From the NCBI GenBank assembly GCA_006538405.1, contig BJKQ01000009.1, positions 1 through 64,000 of the forward strand: a DNA stretch of 64,000 nt. Reading direction: 5' to 3'. Positions 8,291 through 20,321 of this stretch are shown here, in pieces. Position 1 is the stretch's first letter, and each line of letters begins with the position of its first letter. Position numbers and translations under genes: made by a program. A model generated the notes under the pieces. It ran no database searches. It had not been told where the DNA came from and saw nothing but the letters and a program-made list of their open reading frames with translations. The DNA comes from Hansfordia pulvinata. Lineage: Eukaryota; Ascomycota; Sordariomycetes; Xylariales.

Positions 8291-10352
8291 ATGGCATCAA
8301 TGGTGACCTATAAAGCCGCAGTATTAGGTTTGACAAGACTGAAGCGCACCTAAAGTGCATTATTGATGCATGCTGTTTTCAGATAGCCAAGGCCTAAGAG
8401 CGTTGACATGCCTCTCCACGCCAAGCTACCAGACGCTCCAAGCCCCCGCCCAGTCATCCGGATAATGAGCAGCCGGTCGCTTAGTCGCGCCTAGAACGAC
8501 GTTAGCAGCGCTGGGCATACGTATCACCACTTCAAAGTACAGGAAATAAGTTCAGGTGCGATATGGTTCAAAGTGCTTCAAAGTGGATTTGCCTAGACCC
8601 TTGAATAGGCTTCAATAGACCTGATCTGGGTGAAACGGAGTCTCGTTGCCCACGCTTTAGGTGGCGCACGAGTTCGATGCCTGGCCAAGAACTGCTTGCA
8701 AGCGCCACTCGCGGTTCCAAGAACCAGCAGCGTATTCAAAAAAATTCATTCATGCGTAAGATCCACTTCACTCGGCCGTAATAACTACGAATGAGCTGTA
8801 TTGGATAAGCCCGTAAATTCTGTGCAGCGAAGCTGGCGGCAGTACGGCTAAATATGTATGTTCATACTGAGGGAAGATTAGCAGGCACACAAACATGGAC
8901 AGTACGAGAAAGGACAGAAGTCCCCTTTCTGGATCTATTTTCAAGACCACGGGCCTCGATTATCATACCCTCAAACGTTACCTCAGCAGTAGAATTTATC
9001 AACTGGACACTTTCGCTGCGATTTATGGAGATAATCGCTCTTCTTCTCGAAGACCGCGGTTTAAACCTGACATGACCGGGTTTCCAATTCGTAAACCTAT
9101 TCCTTCTCATCGGTACTACCATCAGTATGGAGGCGAGAATTTACGATCTTTACATCGGCTTCATTTATGAAGTGGTGTTACTGACTTAACTAGGGTTTGT
9201 TCGTGTGAACAGACCACGCGGTTGCTATCCGGCAGCTGCGACGATTGCCTAGCCTGGTGTGAATCCAATCACGTGAGGGGTTATCACGGCGAGGGCGTTG
9301 TTCCAGTCCAGGATGCTCACAACAAGCAATGCGAATCCACTCACAACAGTATATTTGTCGCCGGGCCCAGCGACATTTGTGGCTGCGAATTTTGAGGCGG
9401 GTGATGGCTATGCCAAGTTTGGCACATGCCCGGAGTGCCAGATGGAACCCCGACGATGCACTTAGTTAGCCACGGTGCAATGCGCCAGCTTGAAATCTCG
9501 CAGCTTCCAATCTTGTGTTCCAAGCCTGTTCTTCCCAATGTTGATTCGATTAGCTCACCGACGAGGAGCTGCTGTGGAATGCGTCACCTGGTAAGCCAGG
9601 ATCGACGAGTAGGCAGCAGTGCAGATCCTTTTCGATGCGACAGCTAGTCGAAGTTTTTTTTCCACTCTGAGAAGGTGTAACTCCCTTTGAGCTGCTCAAG
9701 ATTCGTCACGGGAGCAGAGAGGACCGGGCCAAGAAGGTAGTGCTGACACCAATCCACTCAAAGCCCAAGCACAGATCTAGCCAGGGGTCACGATTTGTAT
9801 CAAGCCCCGAATTGAACCCCCCTACAACTAGAAAAGCTCGCAGTCAAACATACATGGACCGTTCTGAATCGAAGATATACCCGACGAGCCACTAAATTGA
9901 GGACGGTGGCAACCTGCGAGATAGGACGTCTTCCGACTCGAGCTGTACCGGGCCTACGACCGCTGTGATAGCTGCATGGGCGACTGATCGAGCAACTTAC
10001 ATGGGTATGAGACTGCCAAGCATGATGCCATGCATCGCCCTGATCTGACAGCATGTCAAATTTCAAACACATCTTGGCCTTCCTGAAGGGGCCTTGTGCT
10101 GACGTTTATACAAGGGCCATGTTTTAGCAAACACAAGCGAGATCCAGACACGTGATGCGCGGCTTCCGGTCAGTTGTATAAATAATGAAGCCCATGGTGA
10201 ACCGTGACGTGAAGTAATCTCATCATTAAGCGTCAACTACCTCTTCCATTAAGGCCAGTCTGGGACAGCCTCACCTTCTTTTCTTGTTTATTTCGCGCGG
10301 CTTGAAGCCACTGCTATTCGTATTCTTTGCCCTTCACCTTTCTACCGCCGCT
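8291..10352. other. Intergenic, possibly gene remnants
   Basis: About 2 kb without a supportable gene. The segment 8895-9170 is open in several frames at once (for example 91 codons from an ATG at 8895) but none shows a recognisable domain or intron borders. A + strand stretch near 9337-9468 (PLTTVYLSPGPATFVAANFE and following, with two CxxC-like cysteines) may be a remnant of a secreted protein, but has no start. The right end is the AA9 promoter. Confidence 0.4.
10177..10184 (+). promoter_or_regulatory. TATA box of the AA9-like gene
   Basis: TATAAATA lies 176 bp upstream of the ATG at 10353, followed by a pyrimidine-rich leader, the usual layout of an inducible fungal secreted-enzyme promoter. 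Confidence 0.55.
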
Positions 10353-11289
10353 ATGATGAAACTCTCCCCCATTTTCGCGCTGCTGCTCGCGACTGTCACT
10401 GCCCACAGTAAGCTTCACGTCCCCCTTAAGTTCTCCGTCCGGAGGTCATTTGTTCTAACAGACAACCACTCAGCTTCCTACGTTCCTCTCCAGGCCATCG
10501 GCAACGATCCATCCAGCGTCGATGGCGATGAAGAGATATACACCTACACCCGGAAGCCAAAAACGGCTGTAGATGAGTTTGAGAAAACACTCGAGGACAC
10601 CCCAGAGAACTGGCAAGAACTTAGTGGGGCACGTCTTCCCTGCGACGACAAGTACAATGAAGACTGGTCTGCTGTCAAGACCCTGGAGGTTCAAGCCGGC
10701 AAGGACCTCGGAATGTTCATCTACGCGGGGCAGTCCCCTTACCAGCGGCACCCGGGACCTATCATGGCGTATATGGCCAAGGTTGATGGCGATCTCGCCA
10801 CGCAGCAGTCAAGTGAGCTTCAGTGGTTCAAAGTCTGGCAATCTGGCGCAGAGCGACAGGATGGGCCGTACAAAGCTCCCTGCGAGAACAACCCCGAGGG
10901 TCTTTACAAATGGGAGCTGCAGTGCAAGAACGAGTTCAGTATTCCTGTTCCCCAGTGCATCGAGTCCGGCAACTATATCCTTTACGTCGTCAACTACGCA
11001 ATGCAGCTTGCAGGCAGCCAGTCGCCTTCGACCGTTCAATACTGGCCCACCTGCTCACATTTGAAGGTCACCGGTGGGGGGCTTTCAAGCCGAAGACCAT
11101 CACCCTTCCTGAGGGCGACACCGAGCCAGCCCAGAAGCACTGGCCCGAGAACTTCTACGACGAGGACGCGTTCGGCGAGAAGTTCGAGTACCCGGGTCCC
11201 GAGCCTGTGGTTTGTGGGGGGATTCGGCGTCGAACGGCACTCAGTACAACACACGCAGAACTCGCTCTTGGCGTGGTCCTCAGGCGTGA
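10353..11289 (+). pseudogene. AA9-like lytic polysaccharide monooxygenase, two frame breaks
   Basis: A signal peptide (MMKLSPIFALLLATVTA) is followed directly by His, the N-terminal copper ligand of AA9 enzymes, which cleave cellulose and related glucans by oxidation. An intron (10408-10473, GTAAGC..CTCAG) falls one base after the His codon. The second His-brace ligand is present in RHPGPIMAYMAKV, and the core motifs FSIPVPQCIESGNYIL, VQYWPTC and VTGGG follow. Two positions are unusual: where most AA9 have ALH the gene reads AMQ, and the axial Tyr of the QxY motif is Trp (QYW). The frame breaks twice, after VTGGG and after PGPEPVVCGG, each time in a run of exactly six G (11076-11081, 11216-11221). 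One extra G at each site would keep a single frame to the TGA at 11287-11289, without a CBM1. The breaks are either homopolymer miscalls or true inactivation. Confidence 0.75.
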
Positions 11290-12531
11290 GCGCTTGCCGC
11301 TGGAGTACAATGAGCACCAGCACAATGTTTTCAAGTTTTCAGCCTGGCTCTTTCGAGCGCGCCCAGTGACAAAGTCACCGACCCCAGCCGCCAACTGCCT
11401 ACATCCGTTCGAATAGAGCGCTCGGAGGACAGCTCGCAGGGTATTGGGCTCTCTAGCCCCGTGTCTCAACGACGACTTCGTGTGTATTCATTTCTTTTCT
11501 GCCCGTCCGCTTCTTGGAATTCTCAAGCGGCTCAGGGTGCAGCTTTCATTGGCCCATGGCAGTTCATCTCTCATAGGTACCTGTTTAAAACTCTTCTCTT
11601 CTTCTTGATACTGAGATGGTATGTAGTGATATCAGCACTCTTTGTATGCCTCATTGCGCCCCGCCGTGATTTCCCAATAAGTCGCGAAAAGCCAAACCTT
11701 TTGGCTTTTTGTTATCCATAGCTGGATAGCTGGGGACGATGAATGAAATGACCACGTTTCAGATCAGTCTCCCTGGTGACCAAATTCTCTTCCAGCGCTA
11801 AGCAGACTGTGGACATAGAACGCCACAACATTGACCCGAGCCTGGGAGATCCTCTTAATAGCATTTTCACAGTAGTAAGCGAGTATACTTTCCGATCTCG
11901 CAGCCGTCACGTGAAAGTGTCTGGGTCACGAAACTTACCAAGACGATGCTCTTCTACCCACGGGATTAGCGGCGGAGCACTGGTCACCTGTCGCCATACC
12001 GCTGTGGTGCATGTAGATGCGTGATTGAACGCGGTCTCTCTATTGCCTGGTCTCGTACAATCCGAGGTCAAACGCGGCTTGACTTCGTGCCGGGATGAGG
12101 ATGATCGCTTTCTACTTCCATTGAGTAGACCATGGAAAGCCGACATTGTTCATTAGGGAAAAAACACTGCCACTGCACTTACGTGTATGAGCTCTGCAGA
12201 TCGTTGCAGCCCATCGTGCGGCTGAGGGGAAACGGGAGCCACACAGGCTCCAGGTCCGGGTTCCTCGGCGTCCGCGGGCCCGAATGTGCCGACAGCCATG
12301 TTCAGGGTCCGACATGCGCATAGAGCGATCAAGTCGAGGCTTCAGCCGGGACGCGAGGCACCATAGCCTGGTAATCTGTTATCAGACGAAGCATAAAAGG
12401 GGACGGATGAGCTTGGTCGCAGGAGGCATGGAGTAGGAAGATGACAGGATCCAGGAGCAAATTCATTACCTAACATAATACTCAACACAGGATACTTTCG
12501 CTCGACATCAAGGTATTGAATCGATTAGCAG
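11290..12531. other. Intergenic, no gene seen
   Basis: This holds the 3' flank of the AA9-like gene and the promoter of the FAD oxidase. Short frames of 60-90 codons overlap on both strands without domain or splice support. A TATA-like CATAAAAG lies at 12392-12399, about 140 bp upstream of the FAD-oxidase ATG. Confidence 0.5.
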
Positions 12532-14213
12532 ATGATGAGGCCGCGCAACTGTATCGTCCTGGCCGCCGCGGTTGGCACATCCTCCCAGGCATTAGCTTCG
12601 TCGCAGGCGTTCCAATCTGCCCGTGTCGACAGCGGCTTCCCTCCTGTAAGCATTACTCACAGGCACAGACGTCCCCGTTAGGCCAGCTCTCATTCCAATT
12701 GCAGTGCGAAGTTTTAAAAGCCGCCCTTCTGGGCGAGCGACTTCTCTTTGCCACCGACGAGGCGTACGAGGAAAGGGCTCAAGTCACGTTTTCGGCCAAC
12801 GCACGGCTACGCCCCTACTGCTTCTTCCGACCGGAGACCTCACAGGAGGTGGCTCAAGGGGTCAAAGCCCTGGCTGGAGCTGGAAGCGGGGCTGGGGACT
12901 GGCACATTGCCGTTCGCAGCGGAGGGCACATGTTCTGGGCTGGGAGCAACGGCATTGTCAATGGCGTCACGATTGACCTGAGCCACCTCAATGCAACCAC
13001 CTATGACAAGAAGACCAATCTGGCCAGTATCGGGCCGGGTGCACGTTGGAGTCGCGTTTTTGCCGATCTTCACGACCATGGCGTTGTCGTCGCAGGGGGC
13101 CGCGACGGCCAGGTCGGCGTCGGTGGCTTTTTGCTGGGCGGAGGGAACTCATTCTACTCCGGCAGGTTGGGGTTTGGCTGCGACAGTGTCCGGAGCTTTG
13201 AGGTGGTGCTCGCCAACGGAACCATCGTTCACGCCAACAGGGAAAACAACTCGGCGCTTTGGAGGGCTCTCAAAGGGGGCGGCCTGAACTTTGGCATTGT
13301 CACGCGCTTCGATATGGAGGCCGTCCCTGAGCACCCGATAATCTACGACCAACGCTTCCTCGACGGGTCCAAAGACAATGCGCGTGTGCTTACGGACGCC
13401 GCAGCCGAGTTCGCCAACCAGGATCAGGCGCTGGCAGACAACGCCTTCATTGCCGGGTACTACCACTATCCGACGGGGGATGTGTACAAGTTACTCTCCA
13501 TCACGGCGAACACCAAAGGTCAGGCCAACGTGTCGACAGCGTGGGACCCTGTGGGGAAGCTGCCCGCCTTGTCCGGGCATCACGCGACATTGTCCATGAG
13601 CGACGCGGCGGCCAACTCGACAGTTCCGGAGGGCACCAGGTACGGAGTTTGAGCTTTGTTGTTCGTTTGCTGTCCGATGCATGATTCAGTAGCTGACCAT
13701 GCCTCAAGAAACGTGCAGGCCACCCTGATGATGCGGAACGATCCCGAGATCCTGGCCGACATTGACACTCTGTTCAGGGAGGCCAACGCAGCGATGAAGA
13801 AGTCGGCCGGCACAGGGTGGGTGTCGACGATGATCTTACAGCCGGTGCCGTCTTTTTTCGGGGATCACAGCCAGAGGCAGGGCGGCAACGTGATGGGCAT
13901 GGACAAGATCAAGCACAACATGATCATGTGGAACTCTGCCTGGCTCGTCGAGGACCCGACAGACGACATCACGCAGGCAAAGGCATACGCGCATGTACTC
14001 ATGCTGACCCAGAAGGTCAAGGAGGCAACCAAGGCGCGCGACGGGGACGTCGACGTGGTGTACACCAACTACGCCGACGCCAGCCAGGACCCGATTGGCA
14101 GCACCGGTAAGGACAACGTCGCCTTCATTCGCGACGTGGCTGGGCGCTATGATCCCACCGGCTTTTTCCAGAAGCGCGTGCCGGGCGGATTCAAGGTGTC
14201 GAGGGCGCAATGA
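12532..14213 (+). CDS. Secreted FAD-linked oxidase, berberine-bridge (BBE) family
   Basis: Three exons, 12532-12645, 12705-13639 and 13709-14213, encode 517 residues. Introns are GTAAGC..TTGCAG and GTACGG..CTCAAG, the latter with a perfect GCTGAC branch. The start is the first of two ATGs and gives a signal peptide ending near ALA (residue 22). The FAD-binding PCMH domain has RSGGHMFWAGSNGI, whose His113 is the expected 8-alpha-histidyl FAD attachment, and GRLGFGCDS, whose Cys197 is the expected 6-S-cysteinyl attachment, so the flavin is probably bicovalently bound. The C-terminal VYTNYADASQ segment and the final YDPTGFFQKRVPGGFK match the BBE C-terminal domain. Such enzymes oxidise sugars, glucooligosaccharides or secondary metabolites with O2. 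Proximity to an AA9-like gene suggests carbohydrate oxidation, but the substrate is not predictable. Confidence 0.9.
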
Positions 14214-15465
14214 AGCGACGACAGGTCTGCTGCCCAGGGGCTGCCCCCAGACCCTCGGCGCCACTCATCTGACTTGAACTCCTGCGTTGTTCCGAGATCC
14301 CCGCTGGCCCGTCTTTCTTATCCAGGCTGTCCCCTCGTTCGCTACTTTAGGACGACGCCTTGATTCACAGTGAACCGTCCATGCCCCACCAGATTCAGTC
14401 GTACCCTGGCAGACATCGTCCCACGCTCACCTTCAAGTCGGCACCCGCCCGAGTCCCCGCGCGGCCCCGCCTGTCATTGTACTTGTAAGGCTGCGACCGA
14501 CCTGGCGCGACCCCGCCGCAGTCGATCAAGGCGACCGGCCTTTCCCCGTCCACTCGTTCAATCATGCCGCTTTCTTTCTCTTCTTGTCGGACAGCTCAAC
14601 CACTCGCTCCTTGGGCGAGTGGTTGCCATCCTGGATGTGTTTCTTCCCGATTTTTACATACGGTGTATACTAATGTACACACGTTTGCCTGGGTGCTCGA
14701 TGCTGACGGAGCTTGGCAAAGTATACGTGCCTGCTCCCCTACCTGTTGGCATTAATACAGACCTTACCAACGGAAGCCCTGTCCGGTCCATGAACAATAC
14801 GTTTCCGTGCAGGCCGCTTTTCTATAATCCTAGGATGGGCAGATTCTTGCTCCAGCAGCGGCAGGTGGCGCAAATCTGCCTGAGGACAGTTCATAGTGGC
14901 GTCGTTTCCGATGTTGAGATGCCATGTTTCTGCCATCATTCTTCACGACGACGACCGAAGACGGCAATGATGCATGTATTGAGGTCGCCTGCTACCTTAC
15001 ATATATCCATGTACCTTAGGTTCGGTAGGTAATCACCTTGACATGTCCAGGTCCGCTACCTAGGTATTCAAGTATGTAAATAAATAACGCCCATGATGCA
15101 CTGCAGGGTACCTTATAGATGTATCCTGGATATTAGGTACCTTCAAATGCATCCATTGGAAGTCACAGCTGGAGTGGGCGATCGCGCACTGGGTGGATGG
15201 ATGGGATGGATGTGGATTGCAGTGGATGGCGGGTACACGAAGTACCTGGCTCCAGCTCCCCCGCCCCCTCCAACCCACACCAGCCCCTCGACATTGATCA
15301 ATCAGCGGTACTGCATCAATTGCAAGCCGTCCTACTCCAGTCGCTTCCACGGATCAGCATCATCACCCACGTCCAGCAACTCGGCCCGCTCACGGCCCTG
15401 GCATCTCTACCCACCTCTCGTCCGACTCAATCCCGTACACGCTCCGGCCCGATCAACTTCTCATC
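14214..15465. other. Intergenic with TAGGTA-type palindromes
   Basis: 3' flank of the FAD oxidase and leader of the RGG protein. Between 15000 and 15150 there are several TAGGTA/TACCTA words, including the perfect 10-bp palindrome TACCTAGGTA at 15057-15066. A pyrimidine-rich leader precedes the ATG at 15466. No gene is supported. Confidence 0.5.
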
Positions 15466-16938
15466 ATGGACGACCAGTTCAACGGCCGCACAGACGACGA
15501 CCTCTTCGCCGACGAGTTTGAGCCCGCTGCCCCCGACGCCCACCAGCCTCAGCCCGTCCTCGGCGACGCCCCTCCAGCCGTGGACCTGCACGGCGATCTC
15601 GAGGCCTCACTTGCCGCTGCCACCCAGTCTGTCGTTGCGGCCGCCGACCAGACCGACGCCCCGATCCCACCCCTCGGCGCCCCAGAGCCCCCGGCAGCCC
15701 CCGAGGCCGAGCCCCAACCCCAGGCTGCGCCTGTGTCGGCGCCCGACAAGTCTGGCGCTGGGTCCTCCGCTCACACCACCCCCCGCAAGTCCCTGGCGAA
15801 CTCGCGACACGCCTCCAAGCCCTCGCCAGCCCCTGCTCAAAACAAGAACAACGGCAACAGCCATCAACACGCTCGCAATGCCCACAAAGATTCTGCGCCC
15901 GCAGTCTCGGGCAACAGCCGCAGGAATTCCCCGCGCCGTCCTCGTGGCCCCAAAGGGTCGCCTCAAAAGTCGGCCATCGCTGACTCCCCTGCGCCGTCCG
16001 CGAAAAACTCGGATGGCCCTCCCCCAAACGCGCCGAAGGCCCCGGCAGCTTCTTCCGTCGCTGTTGCTTCAGTTGACGGCGACGCGAGCAACCCCTCACA
16101 CATCGACCGCCTATCCTCTGGAGCCAACCCTCGAACCAAGCTAAGCGATGCCGAGCTCTCCAAGAAGATGGAGCGCATGCGCACTGCCGCCGCTGAGCGC
16201 ACCCGCAAATTTGAGCAGGCTCAGGCCGACCGCGAATCTCACGCCCAGGCCTACGAACGCGGCATGGAAGAGGCTCGGAAACGCAGAGCCGAAGATGCCG
16301 AGCGCCGTCGCAAGGCCGAAGACGAGCGCCGCAAGCTTGACGACGAGCGCGCGGCGAATCGCGAACGCAAACTGCGTGCCATGGGTGACCGCGGCGCCAG
16401 TTGGGATGAAGGCAAGCCCGCCGACGAACACGCCGATGATGGCGGCCGTTCCCGCAGATCCGGCTTCCGTGGCGCTCACGGTGGCATCCGTGGTTCTGTT
16501 CATGCCGACGAGGGCGACGGAGGCCGTCGTGAGCTTTTCGGCCAAGGCTCGGACGAGTCTTCTCGTGGTCGTGGTGGCGGCCGCGGGGGGCGCGCCAGAG
16601 GTGGAGATCGCGCTGGCCGGGGCGGCAGAGGCCGCGGTGGATCTGCTGACAATGCCTCGCCCAGGAGTGCTGCTCAGGACCCCAACAGCGCGACCAAAGT
16701 AAAGAGTCAAGCAGCTCCCATCTCTGCGGACTTTCCCGCTCTTCCCACCGCACCGAAACTTGATACTTCGGGGGGGAAGAAAGAAAAGGCTGGGGAGGTG
16801 GACCCGCAACAGCCAGGATCTGACGCGCAGCCCGAGGCCAACTCCAAACCTGAAATGCCCAAGCTTCCCTCTTTCACTCCAATCTCTCCTGGGAGAACCT
16901 GGGCAGATGAGGTGGACGCCATGGATGGGCAGCTATAA
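15466..16938 (+). CDS. RGG-box, coiled-coil, intrinsically disordered protein
   Basis: A single exon encodes 490 residues. The acidic N-terminus (MDDQFNGRTDDDLFADEFEP) leads into about 200 residues of Pro/Ala/Ser-rich disordered sequence. A long charged helix, residues about 226-308 (KKMERMRTAAAERTRKFEQA through ERKLRAMG), is predicted to be a coiled coil and is followed by SWDEGK. An RGG/RG-rich segment at about 330-392 (SRGRGGGRGGRARGG) is typical of RNA-binding and arginine-methylated proteins. The tail carries DFPALPTAP (about 422) and ends TWADEVDAMDGQL. No signal peptide: cytoplasmic or nuclear. The architecture resembles conserved fungal ribosome- or mRNA-associated proteins; that function is inferred from composition. 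Strong third-position C/G codon use supports coding. It is the first non-secreted gene from the telomere. Confidence 0.85.
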   Translation: MDDQFNGRTDDDLFADEFEPAAPDAHQPQPVLGDAPPAVDLHGDLEASLAAATQSVVAAADQTDAPIPPLGAPEPPAAPEAEPQPQAAPVSAPDKSGAGSSAHTTPRKSLANSRHASKPSPAPAQNKNNGNSHQHARNAHKDSAPAVSGNSRRNSPRRPRGPKGSPQKSAIADSPAPSAKNSDGPPPNAPKAPAASSVAVASVDGDASNPSHIDRLSSGANPRTKLSDAELSKKMERMRTAAAERTRKFEQAQADRESHAQAYERGMEEARKRRAEDAERRRKAEDERRKLDDERAANRERKLRAMGDRGASWDEGKPADEHADDGGRSRRSGFRGAHGGIRGSVHADEGDGGRRELFGQGSDESSRGRGGGRGGRARGGDRAGRGGRGRGGSADNASPRSAAQDPNSATKVKSQAAPISADFPALPTAPKLDTSGGKKEKAGEVDPQQPGSDAQPEANSKPEMPKLPSFTPISPGRTWADEVDAMDGQL

Positions 16939-17330
16939 ATCACCGCTTTGAGCCATCACCGTCATGGTTCTACCACCTACGACATGGGATAGTCGCACAC
17001 ACGATTGCACATACTGGGAGGTTTGGAGGTTTACTTCAGCGATAAAGCAACTAGTCTTAAAATTCCAAGGGAAGGTTTCTACAGTCGTACTCGTGAATTA
17101 CTAAATGCCCGATAAAGGAGTGTGATGGTCGCGGTGGGCGTGTCTCCATTCAACTATATCCAGTATGTTGGCAGTCGCCTCTTTCCTGGAACCCGGTAAT
17201 GTCGCAAAGTGCATTCGGCTTCGGCCTGCGCTGAGGCTCCCGTCTCTTCAAGCTTGCCATGCTTTTCGCCCTACGCGCAACTCCCCTCCCTCGTTGCACC
17301 AAATGACCAGCGAATTTCTGAAGCTAGCTT
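16939..17330. other. Short intergenic between convergent genes
   Basis: The RGG-protein gene and the minus-strand secreted-protein gene converge here. No gene, repeat or RNA is seen. Confidence 0.5.
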
Positions 17331-17739
17331 TCACTGGCCTCCGCCACACCGAACAGCGAAGACAGGTTGAGGGGGGCCAACAGCGATGGTCCTGGCCGAC
17401 GCATCCCAGGTCAGAGTCTGTCTGCCATTGGTGTAAAAGGTACAACCCGTGTACGCTTCGTAATCAGGTGCCGAGATGAGCGAAATTGAGAGGTCGTTGT
17501 CTATTTTCTAGGTCAGATATCACGCCTCCGAGGCTCGTCCCAGTTAGAGCAACCGGGGAGGACTCACTGGTAGGGACTACGCTTCCATCGGTCGGAACCG
17601 TCAGAGGGTATGATGCCGGCCCGCCGTGGAACGTGAGGTGGGCTTCGTGGCTGGGGTAGTCCCGGGTGTCGGCCCGTGGGAGCGCAGACGAGACGCCTGT
17701 GAGCGCTGCAAGCGTGATAGCCGCGACCTGGAACTGCAT
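17331..17739 (-). CDS. Small secreted protein, CTFYTNG / VGPPQP family
   Basis: Exons 17739-17568 and 17500-17331 encode 113 residues. The intron (17501-17567) has donor GTGAGT, a CTGAC branch and acceptor AATAG. The signal peptide (MQFQVAAITLAALTGVSSA) is followed by LPRADTRDYPSHEAHLTFHG and GPASYPLTVPTDGSVVPT. The second exon reads LSISLISAPDYEAYTGCTFY then TNGRQTLTWD and VGPPQPVFAVRCGGG, with two cysteines. I recognise this layout as a conserved family of small secreted ascomycete proteins of unknown function (TFHGGPASY, CTFYTNG, VGPPQP blocks). The spliced product is complete from signal peptide to stop. TATAAAA on the minus strand (17874-17880) lies about 135 bp upstream. Confidence 0.75.
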
Positions 17740-20321
17740 GGTGTTTGTATGCGTGGCGGGGGAAGATAAGGGAAATGTGATGTGCAGACTGGGGCCGATA
17801 GCTGGACTTTGTTACTGAGCGATGTCTGTTTGATCTTGCAAACTTGTCATTGGGAAGAGCGGCGTCCACCAGGTTTTATACTTTCGTTTTCGACCAGCGC
17901 CTTTCAATGATCCCCTCGTTTCGTCGCTTTCTCGTTTATCCCCGTTACCTTGGACACGAGCTCCTCTTTGCCTGGCTGCATACGCTGAAAACGGACCCTC
18001 TACGGCTGTATCTCTGCCGTCGTCGTCATCATCTCACCTCACTTAATGTCGATAACAGCGCAGCTTTTGGGGGAGCTAGTCAAATGAATATCGCGGCCGC
18101 TTGCTCCGTGGCACCGATCTGACAGGCGTCAACGCCTCCAGAGGCAGTGCGGCCTGGTCTTGCGAACACGAGCTTACAACGCAATCATGCGACCGCCTGG
18201 AATGACACGAGGGCTCCGCTAGAGACCAGACAAGGCGGATGCTATTCAAGGACTCCGGCCGTCATGCGATTCATATGCCCGCCGGTCTAGCATTGACTTG
18301 CCCGGGTTCTTTCTCATTCGAGGGCTCACGAATCGCAATGCTGTTACGCCCCCGCGTAAATACCTTACGGATGATGAATAAGTTAGTGGGAAACAATCTA
18401 CGACGGTCTTCAGTTGGCGCTATCCTGAGATTCAGCTCCTATCACTTGTTCGCTCGCCGCCAATGTAATGAGCAAGGGCCCTCTGGTGTTGTAGCCTTAC
18501 AGGCATGATCACCTGCGCTGGTCTTCAGCCTTGTGGTAGATCCCCCGCAACAGGCTAAATATAGAGTCTTGTGGAGGCTTATACATCGTCATGGGATGTG
18601 TGCACACGTGGATCGAGCCGCAGGCTGTCAGTTATGGCTTATTGCGCCTGTAAACAAGAATGGTGGTGCGCCACGGTCATGGCATCGCAAGCTGGCTTGA
18701 AAAGTGATAACAGACTTTTGCGGGACCTCTACCAGCTGTTCCAAGGATCCATCCAATCGCTCTATTTCTGCTTCTATGTGGCCCGGTCGTGAGCTCTCCC
18801 GCGTTCGGCGCATATCGTATCACAGCCAGGTGTCTGTACGATGGGCCTGTGGCATTGGCCATGGCCACACATTCGCAGTGTCAAGGCCAACTTACACGCG
18901 CTTCTTTACACCTTGTATATCACAATTCTGCCTCTGACGGATGGTCATTCTATCCGCTGTGGGGTGAGAGGCGCGATCACTGCTTCGCCCTGTCTTCGCA
19001 ATTCATTGAACAAGGCAGGTCTGCTATGTCGTGGTCTCGGAAGCGCCTCGCATGTGGGCTGCTTCTCGCTGTTCGAAACAATCAATAGCTACTTTTATGT
19101 ACTTCCATCTGAGCGAAGCCGCGTAGACGGGAAGCAGTACTGCGAGGTCGGCGCGAATTCCCATGCCCAGGACTGATGTGCATTGTGAGCTGACATCGCC
19201 ATGGTCTCAACTGCGGAATGGGCCATAGACTGAGTGCGAGGCATTTCACGATTCGCCAAGCTTTTAGGCGAGTCTGTCCGTTCATGGAAAATCAGTCTAT
19301 TGGGCACAACTTCCACAATGGGCGTGAGTACACTCGCCTCGGAGCCTGCTCCCGCCTAGGTGCATTGCCTCACCCGAGGCTCGAGCCTCTGTAGGACCGC
19401 AGAGCTGATTTTGGAATGGCGTACCGGGCGCGTCTCTCGCTTGCCATATTGGTAGCCTGGTGAGGCCATTGGGGTGGGACGAGGGCGGTAGCTTTCGCCA
19501 TCCGGGACGGAGTGCCACTGTCAAGAGGCCTGCGGGACAATGCGGAGAGCGGGCACCCCGCTTGGGGGCCTGATCCGATTTCCCGAACCAAGGACAGCCC
19601 AGGGCCTGGGTGTTCACCGAAGGGGAGTCTACGGGCACTTTATCAGTATAGTGCGAACTGACCAACAAGAAGGATCGGTGCCTGGCCGAATTCTTCTAGC
19701 TCGGCGTCTTCCTCTGCTTAGAAGACAGACCTTGGCACTGACGCCGCTCATCCGAATGGCGAGTGCCTTGCCGTGTTATGCGGTCCCGGAATGAGATGAA
19801 TGCTTCACTGGCCATGATTGAGTGGCAACAATCACTTTAGTACATTGGCGCCTCTTTGCCCCTTCGCCCCCAAGAAGATTGTTCAGGGATTTGGGTGCTT
19901 CTAGAAGCGTATTTTAACGTGTTCTCGCCCCCGCTTAGAGGCCCCGAGATCCTTCGGGCTTGCTGCCCCCCGGGCGCTTACCGCTGTACGCATTTGCTGT
20001 TGATTACAGCGCAGTCGGCGGCGACGGGGCGAAAGTGTCGCCTCCACTCTGCGCGGCGTTGGCGGCTTCGGCTGCTAATAATGGACCAAGCTTTTGGCGG
20101 CGCGCGCCCGCCCGCCCAAGACGTTGAGGTCTTGGCCTAAATGCTGTCGTGGAGAGATCTCATATCGTTGCGTATAAGAAGCACATTGACTCCCCCCACT
20201 GATCAGCATTCACCACAGCAGCAACAATTCAATTGAGCCTTTCGATTATCATCAGCTCTCAATCACTCGTTCTAACAAATCTAACATTCCTTGAACCTAC
20301 GGTACCCAACAAATCGTCACA
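17740..20321. other. Intergenic, no gene supported
   Basis: About 2.6 kb with only short overlapping frames on both strands. The minus-strand TATA box for the gene at 17331-17739 is near its left end (17874-17880). A GC-rich patch lies at about 19,920-20,120. TATAAGAA at 20173-20180 is a likely TATA box for the + strand gene starting at 20322, followed by a CA-rich leader. No RNA gene was recognised. Confidence 0.5.
17874..17880 (-). promoter_or_regulatory. TATA box of the secreted-protein gene ending at 17331
   Basis: TATAAAA on the minus strand, about 135 bp upstream of the ATG at 17739. Confidence 0.5.

Noticed and set aside
8862..9170. Overlapping frames open on both strands near 9 kb
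   Set aside because: Open in three frames at once, with no consistent reading and no recognised protein; may be a decayed element, but nothing supports a specific call.
10284..10352. Upstream start for the AA9-like protein
   Set aside because: The upstream frame has no ATG, and the ATG at 10353 places the catalytic His directly after the signal peptide as the family requires.
15479..16753. 424-codon minus-strand frame and 315-codon frame from 15197
   Set aside because: Shadows of the RGG-box gene, whose strong codon bias keeps the other frames open.
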